A model generated the notes under the pieces. It was given only the letters and a program-made list of their open reading frames with translations. It made no database searches and was not told the DNA's origin. Below, piece by piece: positions 33,492-45,584 of a stretch of 64,000 nucleotides of DNA (positions within the stretch are counted from its first letter, which is position 1; each line of letters starts with the position of its first letter). This stretch comes from Merluccius polli (taxonomy: Eukaryota; Chordata; Actinopteri; Gadiformes; Merlucciidae), in the NCBI GenBank assembly GCA_030340625.1, contig JAOPHQ010006539.1:373501-437500 (forward strand), written 5' to 3'. The translations under genes were made by a program, and so were the position numbers.

Positions 33492-34255
33492 TCAACCAGT
33501 CGTCCAGATATGGCAGTATTTTGAGACCTTGCAACTGAAGGGCAGCCTCGAACACCAGCCGTGACAGCGGCTAAGGCAGCTGTGACCTACCGAGTAAAGA
33601 TAAAAGCAGAGAAAGGGTCTGTGTTCTGGACAAATCAGGACATGGAAATATGCGTCCTTTAAATCGAGGGATCTAAACCACTCTCCTGCCCTGATGGACT
33701 GCATTACTATTTTTGTATGAATCATTTTGAATGGGAGTACCTTCAGATATTGGTTGAGGCGTCTGCGGTCAAACAAGCTGATGACCACGATCTTTTTTTG
33801 GGACTATGAAATAGGTGGAGTAAAACCCAGCCTGCTGTGCACTGGGAGGCACCTTTGAAATGGTGCCTTTTTGCAGTAAACCCTGCACTTCTTACACCAA
33901 TACAGGCTCTAGTTGTGGGTCCTTGACTATAGTCGTTCGCCGAAACTGCAGCCGGTACCCATGAGCTACTGTTGATAAAACCCATGGGTCCGACAACTCT
34001 CTCCCAACTGGCCCGAGAAAGTTGGGAGGGACATTCGACGGCCGGCCCTTGACCCCGATGCAGAACCGCCACTGCGGCCTGCACCTCTGCCTGAGCTCCT
34101 CTGCTGACCACCCCCTCGGGACTGAAGCCTCCTCTGGGGATTTGTGGCAGAATTTTGACCATGGGCACGAAAGCTCTGTTCCTGAATCCCAGCAGGGCCC
34201 CTCACCCACATGTCTAGACCAGACAGGCTGCTGTAGCTTTTGAGGTGCTCTAAAC
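33492..34255 (-). pseudogene. DIRS-like reverse transcriptase fragment
   Basis: The clear part (33788-33492) reads RRRLNQYLKVLPFKM and FRSLDLKDAYFHVLI (first catalytic Asp), then HRPFLCF. Upstream frames are scrambled, and the catalytic second-Asp motif is not intact in one frame. Confidence 0.75.
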
Positions 34256-34558
34256 CAGTGGTTCTCAACTGGTCTCGCCTCAAGACCCACGTGTCATCAG
34301 CCATAAAGTCATGACCCAAAAATAAAAAATGTATTTAACAATATTGCAGTAAGTAAAATAAAATGCCTTCATGTACTGCAACAACTGGGGCTAAGCTCAA
34401 TGAAATAGTCAGCCATTGAAACATGAATTAACATTGAAACATGAGTTAATTCATGGGCTTCTTTCTCAAGATTAAGGTTTGGCATAATGCTCTGCGACCC
34501 ACTCAAAATGTCCTCGGGACCCACTTATGGGTTGAGACCCACCAGTTGAGAACCACTG
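34256..34558. mobile_element. hAT MITE inside DIRS-like element
   Basis: Ends CAGTGGTTCTCAACTGG and its inverted copy. A perfect 8-bp duplication CTCTAAAC at 34248-34255 and 34559-34566. Only 303 bp, no ORF. Confidence 0.94.
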
Positions 34559-34566
34559 CTCTAAAC

Positions 34567-35530
34567 CCCTGTTTGAAGGCCGGGGCTGGCTTGCGGCAAG
34601 CCCTTTGGACAGTTTCCCTCATTATAATAAAGTGCTCAGCCCTATCCAGCACTTCTAGAGAACCTGAATGAAAGACCTGACCAGGCATTACTGGCAGATT
34701 CAACAGTTCATTCCTGATGGCATCCGGCAAAGAAGTCTGCGCCAACCATACTTGCCTACGACATAAAACAGCTGATGACATAGCCTCCCCCATGTCACGT
34801 GTCAGTTGCGAGTGAGCTGACAAAGCAGAATCAATAAGCGCCTTGGAATCCTGATCCTCTATGCTCATTGTTTTCCACAAGGCTGCCAGGAGAATAGCCA
34901 AGGTGTTGCCCATACGAGCCACACATGCAGCAGCATTAAACACGTGTGAAATCAGGCGGTCGGTTTTAGCACACTCTTTCCTGAGGCAGTGAGGATTAGT
35001 GGAAACACGGGCTGGCCTCAGCGCTGACCATGATGCTATTGCCTGTTCCACCGGTGGCATGTCGCCTAATCCAGTTTCCATTGGGTAACGGGCATTAGCC
35101 AACCGTCTACGTCCTGCATTGAACTGAGCATAATCATCTGCCACTGGAATGCAAGGTGGGGAACTAGTTAGAGATATGCCCACCCAGACACCTCCCACAG
35201 GGACTAGGTGAGACATGGCAACATAAGCGTATTTGCAGAAGTTTCCCCCACCACTGCTGATTCCTCATCCACCTCTACAGTATCTGAATGGGGATCCTCC
35301 CAGTGGCTTCCCCCCTCTGATTGATGTGAACTATCAAACATAGACTGGGGAGCAAAAAGAGACAGCACATCAGCATCTTCTGTGGCGTCCCCTCCAGCAT
35401 CACGATGAGGCCCAGGCAGAGGAACGCATTCCTGGCCAGGGTGTAAGGACGATGAGGAACAGTGATATAGGGATTACAATACTCACCAAACGTACAATGA
35501 AAGTTTCTTTCAGGTTTCTGTAATCTGAAA
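34567..35530 (-). pseudogene. DIRS-like gag
   Basis: An acidic N-terminal stretch (ADVLSLFAPQS, near 35370) is followed by 35216-34503, with LGDMPPVEQAIASW and a long helical region (RKECAKTDRLISHVFNAAA). This resembles the gag-like ORF of vertebrate DIRS elements. Frames change between the two parts, and a hAT MITE follows at its 3' side. Confidence 0.6.
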
Positions 35531-35728
35531 GAAACAGAAATGACCACAAACACTGTGGAGCCAGAGCTAGCATGCTAGCAAACTAGCTTCTAGCAAACAA
35601 AGAAACAAAAGTAATGTTTAGCTTATCACTACAATGTAGCATGAAGCAATAATTTAATAAATGCAGCAAAACCATGACAATTCACAGGGACACAAGGCAC
35701 CTGCACCACAAGGATGAAGAATTGAACG

Positions 35729-36530
35729 GTGGATTCACGAGTAAATCAATTTCCTACCTGTACCTGGTCTCTGAGGCGAAAGTCGGAAGTTGTCCCCGCT
35801 TTTATAGCGTGGGAAGAACAATACAAGAAGACAACCAAGGGAACTTGTAGGGAGTTGCCTACATATGACCTCAGGCAGAGGAAGGTGGAAGATGTCAACT
35901 ACATGCATGAGCTTGACATGCCTGCTAATATGCTAGTCATCTTAAAGAAGTTGCCATATCCGTTGAGGGATAAATGGAGAACTGTGGTCTGTGATTTCCA
36001 GGAAAAAACAATCAAAGAGCTACATTTAAGGATATGGTGGATTCCTGAGGATTGCAACAGAACGAGTATTTGGAGATATCAAAGACACTCCAACAGTGAG
36101 CAAAGATATAACGAGGTCCAAGTCACAGCCTCATCCAAGAATAAAAGGAAGTATCTTTGCCACCACTGTAACAGTTGCAGATAAGAAAAAGTATAAAGGA
36201 ACTGATAACTGGCCTCAATTTTGTAGATAACTTGCCCTCCCTGTGGGGCCGCCCTGGTGTGCTGATGAGAGACAGCCTTCACCCTACTGGGTTAGGTGCC
36301 TCGATTATGTCACACACTCACTTACAGCATGCTTGGGATGCAAGCAATTAGCGGAGGAGCCTCCATGTTTTAATACTGGCCACAGCAGTGACTGCCAACT
36401 GGAGGTTTATAATAAACCTATGGCATTGTGTTGCTGCCCTGTACTGCCTCGAGGTGTAAAACCCGCAGGTGAAGGCAAATCTGCAAAAATGTCATTATTT
36501 CTCAAACTTCCTCTTCCTCAGAGCTAAGTG
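35729..36530 (+). pseudogene. BEL/Pao gag-like fragment
   Basis: A 151-codon stretch includes LKKLPYPLRDKWRTVV, like the conserved LPxxLxxKW region of Pao gag. It is followed by Cys/His-rich remnants (CLGCKQL...CFNTGHSSDC) that resemble the Pao zinc-knuckle series. Two stops and frame changes. Confidence 0.6.
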
Positions 36531-39215
36531 CTAACCCAACTCCCTCTAACTTTAATAAATCGGAAGAGCTGAAAATTGGATTAATGTATATCAGATCGCT
36601 TTCAATTAAAGCGCTCTTGGTCCAGGATCTATTTGTTGAAAATAAGATACCGTGGGCTTATGTGAAACCTGGTTAAAACCATGTATATCTACCATGAAAC
36701 GAAGCTACCCCACTATGTTAGTTCTCTGAATTCACAGCTGATCTTGTTACATATTATGACAAAGTTTTGCTTGTTGGGGATTTTAACATTCATGTGAATA
36801 ATCCGTTCTCACAAAGATTTTTCTGTATCAAAGATACGTTTGGTTTCAAACAGCTTGTCTAGCACCCTACCCACAATGGTGAAAATACGCTGGATCTTGT
36901 CTTGACCTGTGGTGTTCAAAATTCAGACATGGTTGTCTCACCTTATACCTCAGCTTTATCTGACCACTTCCTGCTCACTTTCCAGGTGGTGGTATCTTGC
37001 TACCACGATGACCACACAAATACTTGCAGCTATGTCCAGCTGCTGTCGTATCACCCCTGCAATTACTGCAGCCATGGCAGATAAGTTACCCCTGTCACTT
37101 GCTCCTCTCTCTAACTATAGGGGCTCCTTGGCTGACTGGACTCACTGATGACTTCAATGCCCAATCTGCAGCCATTTACTCTGCTGCTCCTATTATTGTT
37201 AAAAACTACAGACCAGCAGAAAGACCAGCGCCAGAGTTCAATGAAGACACTTGCACCCCAAACGAAGCTGCAGAAAACTATGACGCAATGGCGTTCGACT
37301 AAACTTGAAGTCTATCATCTTGCATGGCATGATAGCCTGCTTAGCGACAAAACAACCTCAGAAAGTGGGCTCCTCCCTCTCGGCAAGCAACTTTGTGGAA
37401 TTCTTTGAATACAAAATTGAATCAATTACAAAAGAAATTGATGCTTCCGCTACTACTCACCTTGAACATCCCACAAGAGTGGCACCATGCGTGCACCCCC
37501 TGAAGCAACCGTCCTGCAGTTCAGCACAATCTCCTTGGATGAACTTTCTAAACTAACACAGGCATCTAAACCCACTACCTATATGCTAGATCCTCTCCCT
37601 ACCAAGGTTCTTAAACAACTCTTCCCAACAGTTGGACCTGCTATGCTCAACATCATGAACTTGTCCCTGTCTACTGGAACAGTTCCCTCTACTTTTAAGA
37701 CCGCTGTGATAAAACCTCTACTCAAGAAGCCTGGCCTAGACCCTGAAGTACTCAGCAGCTATCAGCCCATTTCTAACCTTCATTTCCTTTTTAAAGTACT
37801 GAAAAGAATGGTAGCTAACCAAACCATCAATTACTTGATGATGAACAACTTATTTGAACCCTTTCAGTCAGGGTTTAGGATTTTCTATTCCACTAAAACT
37901 GCTGTGACCAGAGTGGTAAATGATTTCCTTACCATGGACAGCAATGCAAGCTCCTTGCTGGTGCTGCTTGACCTTAGTGCCGCCTCCGTCACAATTGACC
38001 AATACATTCTTCTTGATCGTCTTGAACACTATGTTGGCATCAAAGGCTCGGCTCTGGTTTAAATCTTATCTCATAAATAGAATGCAATTCATTCTCTGTG
38101 AAGATTCAAAATCGAAACACTGCAACCCTTGGTCTTCCCCAAGGGTCGGTCCTTGGTCCACTTCTATTTGCAATCTACATGCTTCCTCTTGGTGATATCA
38201 TTCGCAGCTATGGAATTAGCTTTCACTGCTATGCCGATGACCCTCAAATCTACATTCCTATTGGATCAAACAACTCCTCCCAGATCCGGGTTGAATCCTG
38301 CCTGACTGCAATTAAAAGATGGATGTTGAAAAACTATTTGCAGCTTAACACAGGGAAAACAGAGCTGATAATCATCGGCCCAAAGCAACAACAAATGCAA
38401 TTTGAAGATGTCACACTGTTTTGAGGACTCTATCTTTCAAAGTTATTGGTGTCTTGTTCAACCCTATGCTTTCTTTTGATCAACATGTAAAAAGTATTAC
38501 AAGAACAGAGCTCATCCACACATTCATATCCTCTAGGTTAGATTTCTGTAATGCACTGTTCTCTGGTTTACCCAACTCCACTATGAAAAGCCTCCAGCTT
38601 GTGCAGAACGCCGCTGCGAGACTCCTAACTAGAACCAGAAAATTCGACCACATTACCCCTATTCTCTCCTACTTCCACTGGCTTCCAGTTAATGTCTGGT
38701 CAGATTTTAAGGTGCTACCACCTGCCTATAAAATCTTGCATGGATTAGCACCATCCTACCTGAAGAACTTTATTATTCCCTACTGTCTTGCTCGGCCCCT
38801 GCGGTCTTCAGGAGTCGGCATTCTATCAAATGCAAAAGTTAAAAAGAAATCAGCAGGAAAGGGAGCATTCTCTTATCGAGCGCCGTACCTGTGGAACAAT
38901 CTGCCCCCTGTAATCAGGGAAGCTGACTCTGTCCGAATATTTAAATCCAAACTTAAAACCTACTTCTTACTTAACTCTTTGCTCTCTCATTTGGCTTGAA
39001 GTGCCCCTCAGCTCTCATTACAGCCAAATCGACTTGGCTAGCCAGCACTAGCCTAGCCATGCTGCCAATAGGTACTAGATTAGAGGTTCCCTACATGCTG
39101 TGTGTGTGTGTATGTGTGTCCATCCTGCCCCATCTAACCATAATGCCGTCTCTGTTTTAGTGTGTTGCTGTAACTGAGATTACGATCTATACAAATAAAA
39201 TTGACTTGACTTAAT
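36531..39215 (+). mobile_element. L2/CR1-group LINE, copy B, inserted in BEL/Pao
   Basis: A badly decayed endonuclease (36560-36950: LMYIRSLSIKALLVQDL, CETWLKP), then a reverse transcriptase and a 3' end with a short AATAAAATTGACTTGAC tail at about 39195-39212. 5'-truncated: no ORF1. Confidence 0.85.
37487..38999 (+). pseudogene. LINE copy B reverse transcriptase, frameshifted
   Basis: Three frames. 37487-38062 has KPLLKKPGLDPEVLSSYQPISNL and a degraded palm (LLDLSAASVTIDQ, where the usual Phe-Asp is lost). 38098-38424 has GLPQGSVLGPLLF and the catalytic YADD at 38230-38241. 38421-38999 has the C-terminal HWLPVNVWSDFK block. Confidence 0.9.
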
Positions 39216-40440
39216 CTTCAGGGAAGAAGTTCAAATATTTTATTGAGAACTATGGGGCAAAGTAAGGTATTTGACACGAGCATTGTTTCAGGCCTAGATT
39301 TCCCAGGCATATTCGCACAGATGACTATGCCTGTACACAAAGGAAACATCCCACATTAAAATGATATCGATCAGTGGCCTCATTTTAGGAATGTTCATCT
39401 ACCTGAAATCAACACTGAGATAGAGTTGCTGATTGGCTCAAATGTACCAAAGGCTCTGGACCCAGTAGATGTAATCCAGAGTGTGGACGTTATGCTTTAT
39501 GCTGTCAAAACCGGACCATTAGGAGGAAGAATTATGATGCTCAGAAGCATCATCAGCGATAAGTGTCAATAGGATATCTGTTGTGAAACTTGATGAACTG
39601 TGGGAACAGCAGCTCAAGACTGACGTTCCTGAGTGCATTAGGGATGACCAAGATCCTTCAAGAGAAGACGAGCAGTTGTTGGATATAGTCTCAAAATCTG
39701 CCAAGCTAGTTGATGGCCATTATTGCATTGGATTACCTTAAAAGGAAAGGGAAATTTGCATGCCTGACAATATAAGTGTTGCTGAACAACGTACACTGAA
39801 CTGTTGTGCTGTTCTTTGAGGAAGAAGGCCGCCGACACAGGATCGCTTTTAACTCACTTTATTTGTTTAGCTTTAGGTATATTATCTATGAAGCAAAAGG
39901 AGAGGTATGTATAGTTCACGCGTGGAGCGACCCGTAGCCAGATATCTCTCCAGATACGTGGCCCAGGGTTTCTGCCCTTCCCCCGGATGTGTGGTTTGGT
40001 AGTACCTGGGCAGGCGTGGCCTCTATGACGCATACTATGCTCTGATTGGCTAGTGTTGAGCGCCCGCCCCCAGTGTATTATGTGTGCTGCCATCTGGTGG
40101 CCAGGTGCAGTTAATACAGCTTATATATTTGTTCCTGTTCCCTTGTGGCTATGTGAGGATATTACAATCTGTTGATACATATGTTATTTATTCGTCACAG
40201 AACCTAAAGAGAAGATTTAAGAGAGATTCTTGCTTTCATTCAGACTACCCCAACTCCATGTCTAACATGATATCTAAAGTTTATTCAGAGAAGGAACCAG
40301 ACGGTGTCTTGGAACGTAGTGATGGCAGAAAATGGTATCTACCACACCATGATGTTTTGCATACACAAAAGAAAAAACTTTGAGAAGTGTTTGACTCTGG
40401 AACCACATTTCAGGGAGTTTCACTGTATTTATTAGTATAC
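39216..40440 (+). pseudogene. BEL/Pao pol fragment
   Basis: Before the LTR: ELLIGSNVPKALDPVDV (protease-RT linker) and LVDGHYCIGLP. After the LTR: NLKRRFKRDSCFHSDYPNSM and RKWYLPHHDVLHTQKKKL, then TTFQGVSL. These are conserved blocks at the N-terminus of Pao reverse transcriptase. The palm is missing, so the relic ends before the active site. Confidence 0.8.
39802..40199 (-). mobile_element. Solo LTR (family 1, copy 2) inside BEL/Pao
   Basis: Reverse-orientation copy of the LTR at 1060-1462, 398 bp, TG...CA ends. A perfect 4-bp duplication GAAC lies at 39798-39801 and 40200-40203. The two copies share the TATATAAG and AATAAA positions. Confidence 0.88.
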
Positions 40441-40458
40441 TATATATATACTGTATAT

Positions 40459-41095
40459 TAGGGCTGTCCAAATTAGCGCGATAATAACGCGTTAATGCAA
40501 TCTTATTTTAATTCGATTAAGAAGAAAATGACGCATTAACGCACTCGCGTGATCGCACGCGAGCTCTGTGTTCGTCAATCGACTATCAGCCTAAAAAAAA
40601 CATGGCATCGACGGGTGAACTACTGAAGGTATTGTGTGTATAATATATGCTTTTTAATAAACTATCTGTACACTTACGAAGTTGTCAATGCCTCGTTAAG
40701 ACCCTCATTATACTACCAAAGAAGTGTCAAACTATTTCTAGCCTTGTAAGTGCTTTAAAAAGGCGATTTATTTTTTACCAGGTCAGATGACCTTAACACT
40801 CAAACGTATAGCAGTTTGGTAGAATCGGCTAAAAACAGCGAACTTAGCTTCGCGTCATATCGGCTTTTTGTTGCTCTCTATGGAACGTTCTCATACTAAA
40901 CATCCCAGAACCAGTTTACACCGGAGTTCTCCTTATTTGGTATGAATGACAATGTGTCATTCCATTTGATTATCTCATTTAACTTCAATGGGAGTGGATT
41001 TAAAATAGAATTTAAAAACTGCAATTAATTGTGAGTTAACGCGCCAATACTATGCGATTAATCAGTTAAAACAAATTAATCGTTTGACAGCCCTA
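40459..41095. mobile_element. hAT-like MITE
   Basis: Ends TAGGGCTGTC and GACAGCCCTA are inverted repeats, with subterminal GCGTTAA/TTAACGC and ATTAATCG motifs common in fish. The TATATA flanks prevent a clear target-duplication call. Confidence 0.78.
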
Positions 41096-41209
41096 ATATA
41101 AATAATACCATGCCTTAAAACTAGGCCCCACTTAAAATATATACTACTGTGATGTGTCCTCTCAGGAAGCAATTGAGGTGTTGGGAGTAGAGTAGATTAA
41201 ATGGCCTCA

Positions 41210-42480
41210 TTTGTTGTATGAATCAGATAACAGATCCTCCACAGACCAACTGGTCTGTGTGCTGGTCTGTGTGCCTTTTAACTTTTACTAATTCCTGCAA
41301 GTTAATATGGTTTCACCTTCATTCTGTTCTTACCCCTGAGGTGAATTTCCTGATATACATTTACAGGTTGTTCTTCTTTCTCTTATTCATCGTATTCACT
41401 CATTCTTTATATGAAGAATGCTTCTGCGCCATGAGAGAACATTCCTGTGTCTCTCTGTGAAATATATAGGGACTTTCCTGAGTGCCCCCTGGTATGTAGA
41501 CCAGGTGGCTCCCTGATGTCCTTGCAAAATGCTTTCATCTATATGTAGTTTGGAATGTGGGTCTGTCTTTGACCATAAACGCTAAACATCTTAGGTGTAC
41601 AGTTTTAGCCTTTCAAAACAAGCCAAGTATGGTACGGCTGAGGCCTATAAGAAGGGTTTGCATTAGAGAGAAAGTAGATTCGGACCCCATCTTCCCGCTT
41701 GTGTACTCAGTAAATAAAGCTTTATACTCAGACACTTGTGGGAGCGGACCTCCATCATTTCATCATCCACAGACCAGCATTCTGGCAGCCGAGAAGAATA
41801 CACCACACCCCCCTCCCTGCCAGACCTCCATCTCAAACCACCCACTGTTCTTGATGAGTTGATCAGGATACAATAGAAGTGATGAGTCAACCTCTCTTTC
41901 ATGTATCAGTCAATCAACAAATCCCCCACAGACCAACTGGTCTGCGTGCCAATCTCACCCAGGTAACACATCCCCATTTGCTGTTCAACATAGATGAGGA
42001 GTGATCGGTTTGTGCTTGGCACGTTCAAATTACGGTAACCCAATAGGAAATACGGGGGAATGCACCTTTTTGTGTTGTATAGCCTAGAAAAGGTATGTTT
42101 ACAGGTAACAATGGGCGGGCCTCCGATAGCCCCGCCCTTGCCATGTGTTTTGTAATACTGTTGTATTTGAGAAGTTGAGTTAGTTCAGTAAGTTAGCCCT
42201 GTGGAGTTAAGGCCTGTGAAGCTAGTCAGGTGAGTTAAGCTCTGTGGAGTTGAGCTCTGTTAAGTGTGTGTTGTTTAAGAGTCACCCCTGAATGACTGCA
42301 CTGGTGATTTTGGGTATCCTGCATGAGCTTGTGAATAAAGGATTGAACATTCCATCTTGACTCCGTGGCCTGTTTGAAACAAAGGACTCCGTAGACCTGG
42401 AAACTGCACCTTGAGTTTTAAGAATCTTCTACAGGAGTCTTGGCTAGATTCGTAAAGAACCTGTTATCACAACAGGTTTA
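41210..42480 (+). other. LTR-like sequence of uncertain class
   Basis: Two stretches have promoter/poly(A) spacing reminiscent of LTRs: 41640-41775 (CTATAAGAAG, then AATAAAG, then a CA end) and 42065-42475 (AATAAAGG, then a TCACAACA end). A 33-bp near-repeat with an internal palindrome occurs at about 41227 and 41916. No coding domains. From 42481 to 42869 I see nothing. Confidence 0.3.
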
Positions 42481-43744
42481 CCCGTTGTGGGACCTGCCTG
42501 GGAACCAGTTCACACATAAAACCGGCTCATGTGAATTTTGAACTTGCCAACTGGATTTTTCATGTTGAAGTGCATCGTGGGAATTGTAGTTAACTTAGAA
42601 ATGTCCCTTCAAAATTTCATTGTAATCTGCCTTGCATCAGCAAAACTGCAGCCACAACTTGCAATGTAATCAATTGTGTTTATAGGCCTATGGCTAAAAT
42701 AAAAATTGGTTTCAAGTAGATTCTTACATGGTAGCATTTCAAATAATACTAAGCACAGTATTGTGGAATGAACTGTCGCTATTTTTTATAGAGAACCAAT
42801 GCATGGCAAGCCGTTCCCATGGAAGAGCAGTCTAAACTCGCCTGAATTATGATTATCAGTTGTAATCAATTAATAATAACTTTATTTATATAGCACCTTT
42901 CAAAAACGAGTTACAAAGTGCTGTACAACACAATTAAAACAGGTCAAGTACAGTGTCCTGACAGCAACATCAAAACCACCAGGAGAAATAAAATTGGACT
43001 TACAATTAAAATTACCCACCCAACAACAGTAATAAAACACACTTAAAACAAAAATTAAAACAACATTAAAACAACATTAGGAGAAGGCCAACCGATAAAA
43101 GTGAGTCTAAAGAAGAGATTTAAAAGATGCCATTGAGCTTGCCTGCCTGAGATCGCCGGGCAGGGAGTTCCACAGCTGTGGGGCACGGACAGCAAAGGCC
43201 CGGTCACCTTTTGTGACGAGACGGGATCTTGGGACCATAAGCAAAGCTGTGCCGGCGGATCTCAGGCAGCAGTCAGGCTCGTAGGGTAAAAGCAGGTCAT
43301 GGATGTAGGCAGGAGCCTGACCATTCAGGGCTTTAAAAACAAGTAGTAAAATCTTAAAATCAATTCTAAAACTCACGGGCAGCCAATGGAGAGTGGCAAG
43401 GATTGGAGATATGTGGTCACTTCTCTTTGTAAGTTGCAGTCTGCGGATGTTTCCCTTGCTGATCCCAGAGTACAGAGCATTGCAGTAATCAAGTCTTGAG
43501 GATATAAAAGCATGGACAACCTTTTCCAGGTCGGTAGAGGAAGGAACGTATTCTAGTTAGCTGTCTCAGCTGCCCAAAACAAGATTGTACTACCCTCGTT
43601 ACCTGAGAATCAAAAGATAGCTCCAAGTCCAGAATGACACCGAGGTTTCGAGCCTCTTTCTGAATACCAAAGGTGGAGGGGAAACTGTTGGGAATACAGG
43701 TGCTGGGGCTGGATGGAGTGAAAATAATTACCTCTGTTTTTTGA

Positions 43745-44860
43745 TTAATTTTGCTGCAGAAAGTTTTTGGACATCCATGTTTTTATATCTGTCAGACATG
43801 ATAGAATGTGGGAAACATCAGAAGAGCCAGGTTTCAGTGGTGCGTATAGCTGGGTGTCATCCACATATAAATGAAAGTTTATATTGTGCCTTTGGATGAT
43901 TCTCCCCAGGGGTAGCATGTAGATAGAAAAAAGGAGGGGCCCCAAAATTGACCCCTGGGGGACCCCACAAGACAGAGGAGCATGAGAGGAACAGGCATCG
44001 CCAAGAGTCACAGAGAAGGACCTGTTTGTTAAATAAGACTTGAACCAATCAAGTGCCACACCACTGATGCCAATTAAGTGTTCCAGACGGCTAATTAAAA
44101 TATCGTGGTCCACCGTATCAAAGGCTGAGCTGAGGTCAAGTAAAATTAAAATTGAACAAAGCCCAGAGTCAGCAGCAAGCAGCAGGTTGTTTGTAACCTT
44201 GATGAGAGCAGTCTCAGTACTGTGCTGGGTGCGAAAGCCTGATTGGAACTTCTCGAACAGGTCATTGTTGTCTAAAAAGGCAATCAGTTGTGTAGAGACG
44301 ACTTTTTCTAAAACCTTAGATAAAAATGGTAACTTGGAGATCGGTCTAAAATTATTTAAAATTGAGGCATCTAAAGTGGGCTTTTTTAAAAGTGGATAGA
44401 CCATGGCGTGTTTAAAACAGGATGGAAAAGTGCCAGTTGACAGGGATAGGTTAACAATAGCTAAGACATCGGGACCAACTGTCTGAAACACATATTTTAA
44501 GATCCAGGTGGGCAAACAATCTGAGAGACAGGTGGAAAGTTTCGACGCTGTAACTATGCGCTCCAGAGAGGACAAGGAGATTTCATTAAAATTAGTATAA
44601 GGAGAGTGGAGGTGAGAGTCCGTCTCAGCTTCTCTAAGAACGGTGGCAAACTGTTCTCGAATCTGCACGACCTTATTTACAAAATGACAGAGAAATTCCT
44701 CACATTTCTCTGTGGAGGGGTCAGGGAGCTGACTGGGTGCAGGTCGAGTCACAGAGTAAATGGTTTTAAAAAGAACCCTAGGATTATGGCCCTGACTGGT
44801 AATCAGGTTAGCAAAGTAAGAATTTCTAGCCACTTTGACGGCATGCTGATATGAAGACAT
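43745..44860 (-). pseudogene. LINE copy C reverse transcriptase
   Basis: An uninterrupted stretch of 371 codons with LNNFRPISKLPF, DLSSAFDTVDHDIL (first Asp), LSCGVPQGSILGPLLF, and YVDD at residues ~332-335 (44,050 bp region... about 43867-43856). It has Val in place of the Ala usual in YADD. The frame is lost at 43745; the HWLP/FRIDFK C-terminal block continues at 43376-43107. Confidence 0.92.
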
Positions 44861-45527
44861 GAGACCTTTAAGGGAAGCGAGGGAGCCACTGTGCTTGTCC
44901 AGTTTCCATTTCCGCTCTGCCTCTTTAAAAGTTTGAGATCTTCACTCAACCATGGACATGAGGAGGAAGTCTTCTTTTTGTATCTTACGGGTGCAATAGA
45001 ATCTATAATAGTAGTGCAGGAGTTATTGAAATCACTTACCAATTTATCTACAGAAAGAGGGGGTTGTAGATGATTACTGAGAGCACCACACATTGAAGAA
45101 AAGGCATGGCAGAAAGTTGGAGCAGAGAGTGAGCTAAGAGGGCGAGAGCAGATGTATGAGGTGGGTTCAGGGACTCGAGAGAGGTGAGGGACCTGGAAAA
45201 GAACTGCACTGTGATCAGAGGCCACAAAGTCATTCAAAAGCACCTTGTCCAGGCAGAACCCGTGGGAGAGGACAAGGTCCAGGGTGTGACCTTTAACATG
45301 GCTTGGTTGCTTTACAGATTGAGTCAAATTAAAAGAGTTTATGAGAGTAATAAAATCAGAGATGAACGAGGAAGCAGATGGACAGCAGACATGAATGTCT
45401 GCTGGTGAAAGAATGAGTAGGCAGGGGGAGATGCTTCAACAGGAATAAAAGAGATGTTGTTAGAACTATTTGCATTAGAGCTAGAACAAACACTAGCGCT
45501 AGCACCAGCAGGGCCCGCGTGATCCAA
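44803..45527 (-). pseudogene. LINE copy C endonuclease C-terminal part
   Basis: VKGHTLDLVLSHGF and ASDHSAVLF (the catalytic SDH) are present at about 45290-45180. The N-terminal endonuclease blocks (NIRSL, ETWL, GDFN) are not seen, so the domain is incomplete. Confidence 0.8.
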
Positions 45528-45584
45528 TGCGGAGTAAAAAGAGTCTGGGCAAGGCAGCTGGAGGGGGACCTGCTGGGAGGAATG

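Larger units (their letters stand above)
32190..35560 (-). mobile_element. DIRS-like (tyrosine-recombinase) retrotransposon, truncated
   Basis: Minus-strand order is gag, reverse transcriptase, RNase H, then the start of a tyrosine recombinase, the DIRS arrangement. The recombinase is cut off at about 32190, before the catalytic Arg-His-Arg-Tyr part, and no terminal repeats are visible. A hAT MITE at 34256-34558 lies in gag/RT. Frameshifts are common. Confidence 0.82.
35729..40440 (+). mobile_element. BEL/Pao retrotransposon relic, split by a LINE and a solo LTR
   Basis: A gag-like part (35729-36530) and a pol-like part (39216-40440) run in the same direction and are separated by LINE copy B. 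The pol part is split again by a solo LTR at 39802-40199. No LTRs of its own are visible and stops are frequent. Confidence 0.72.
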
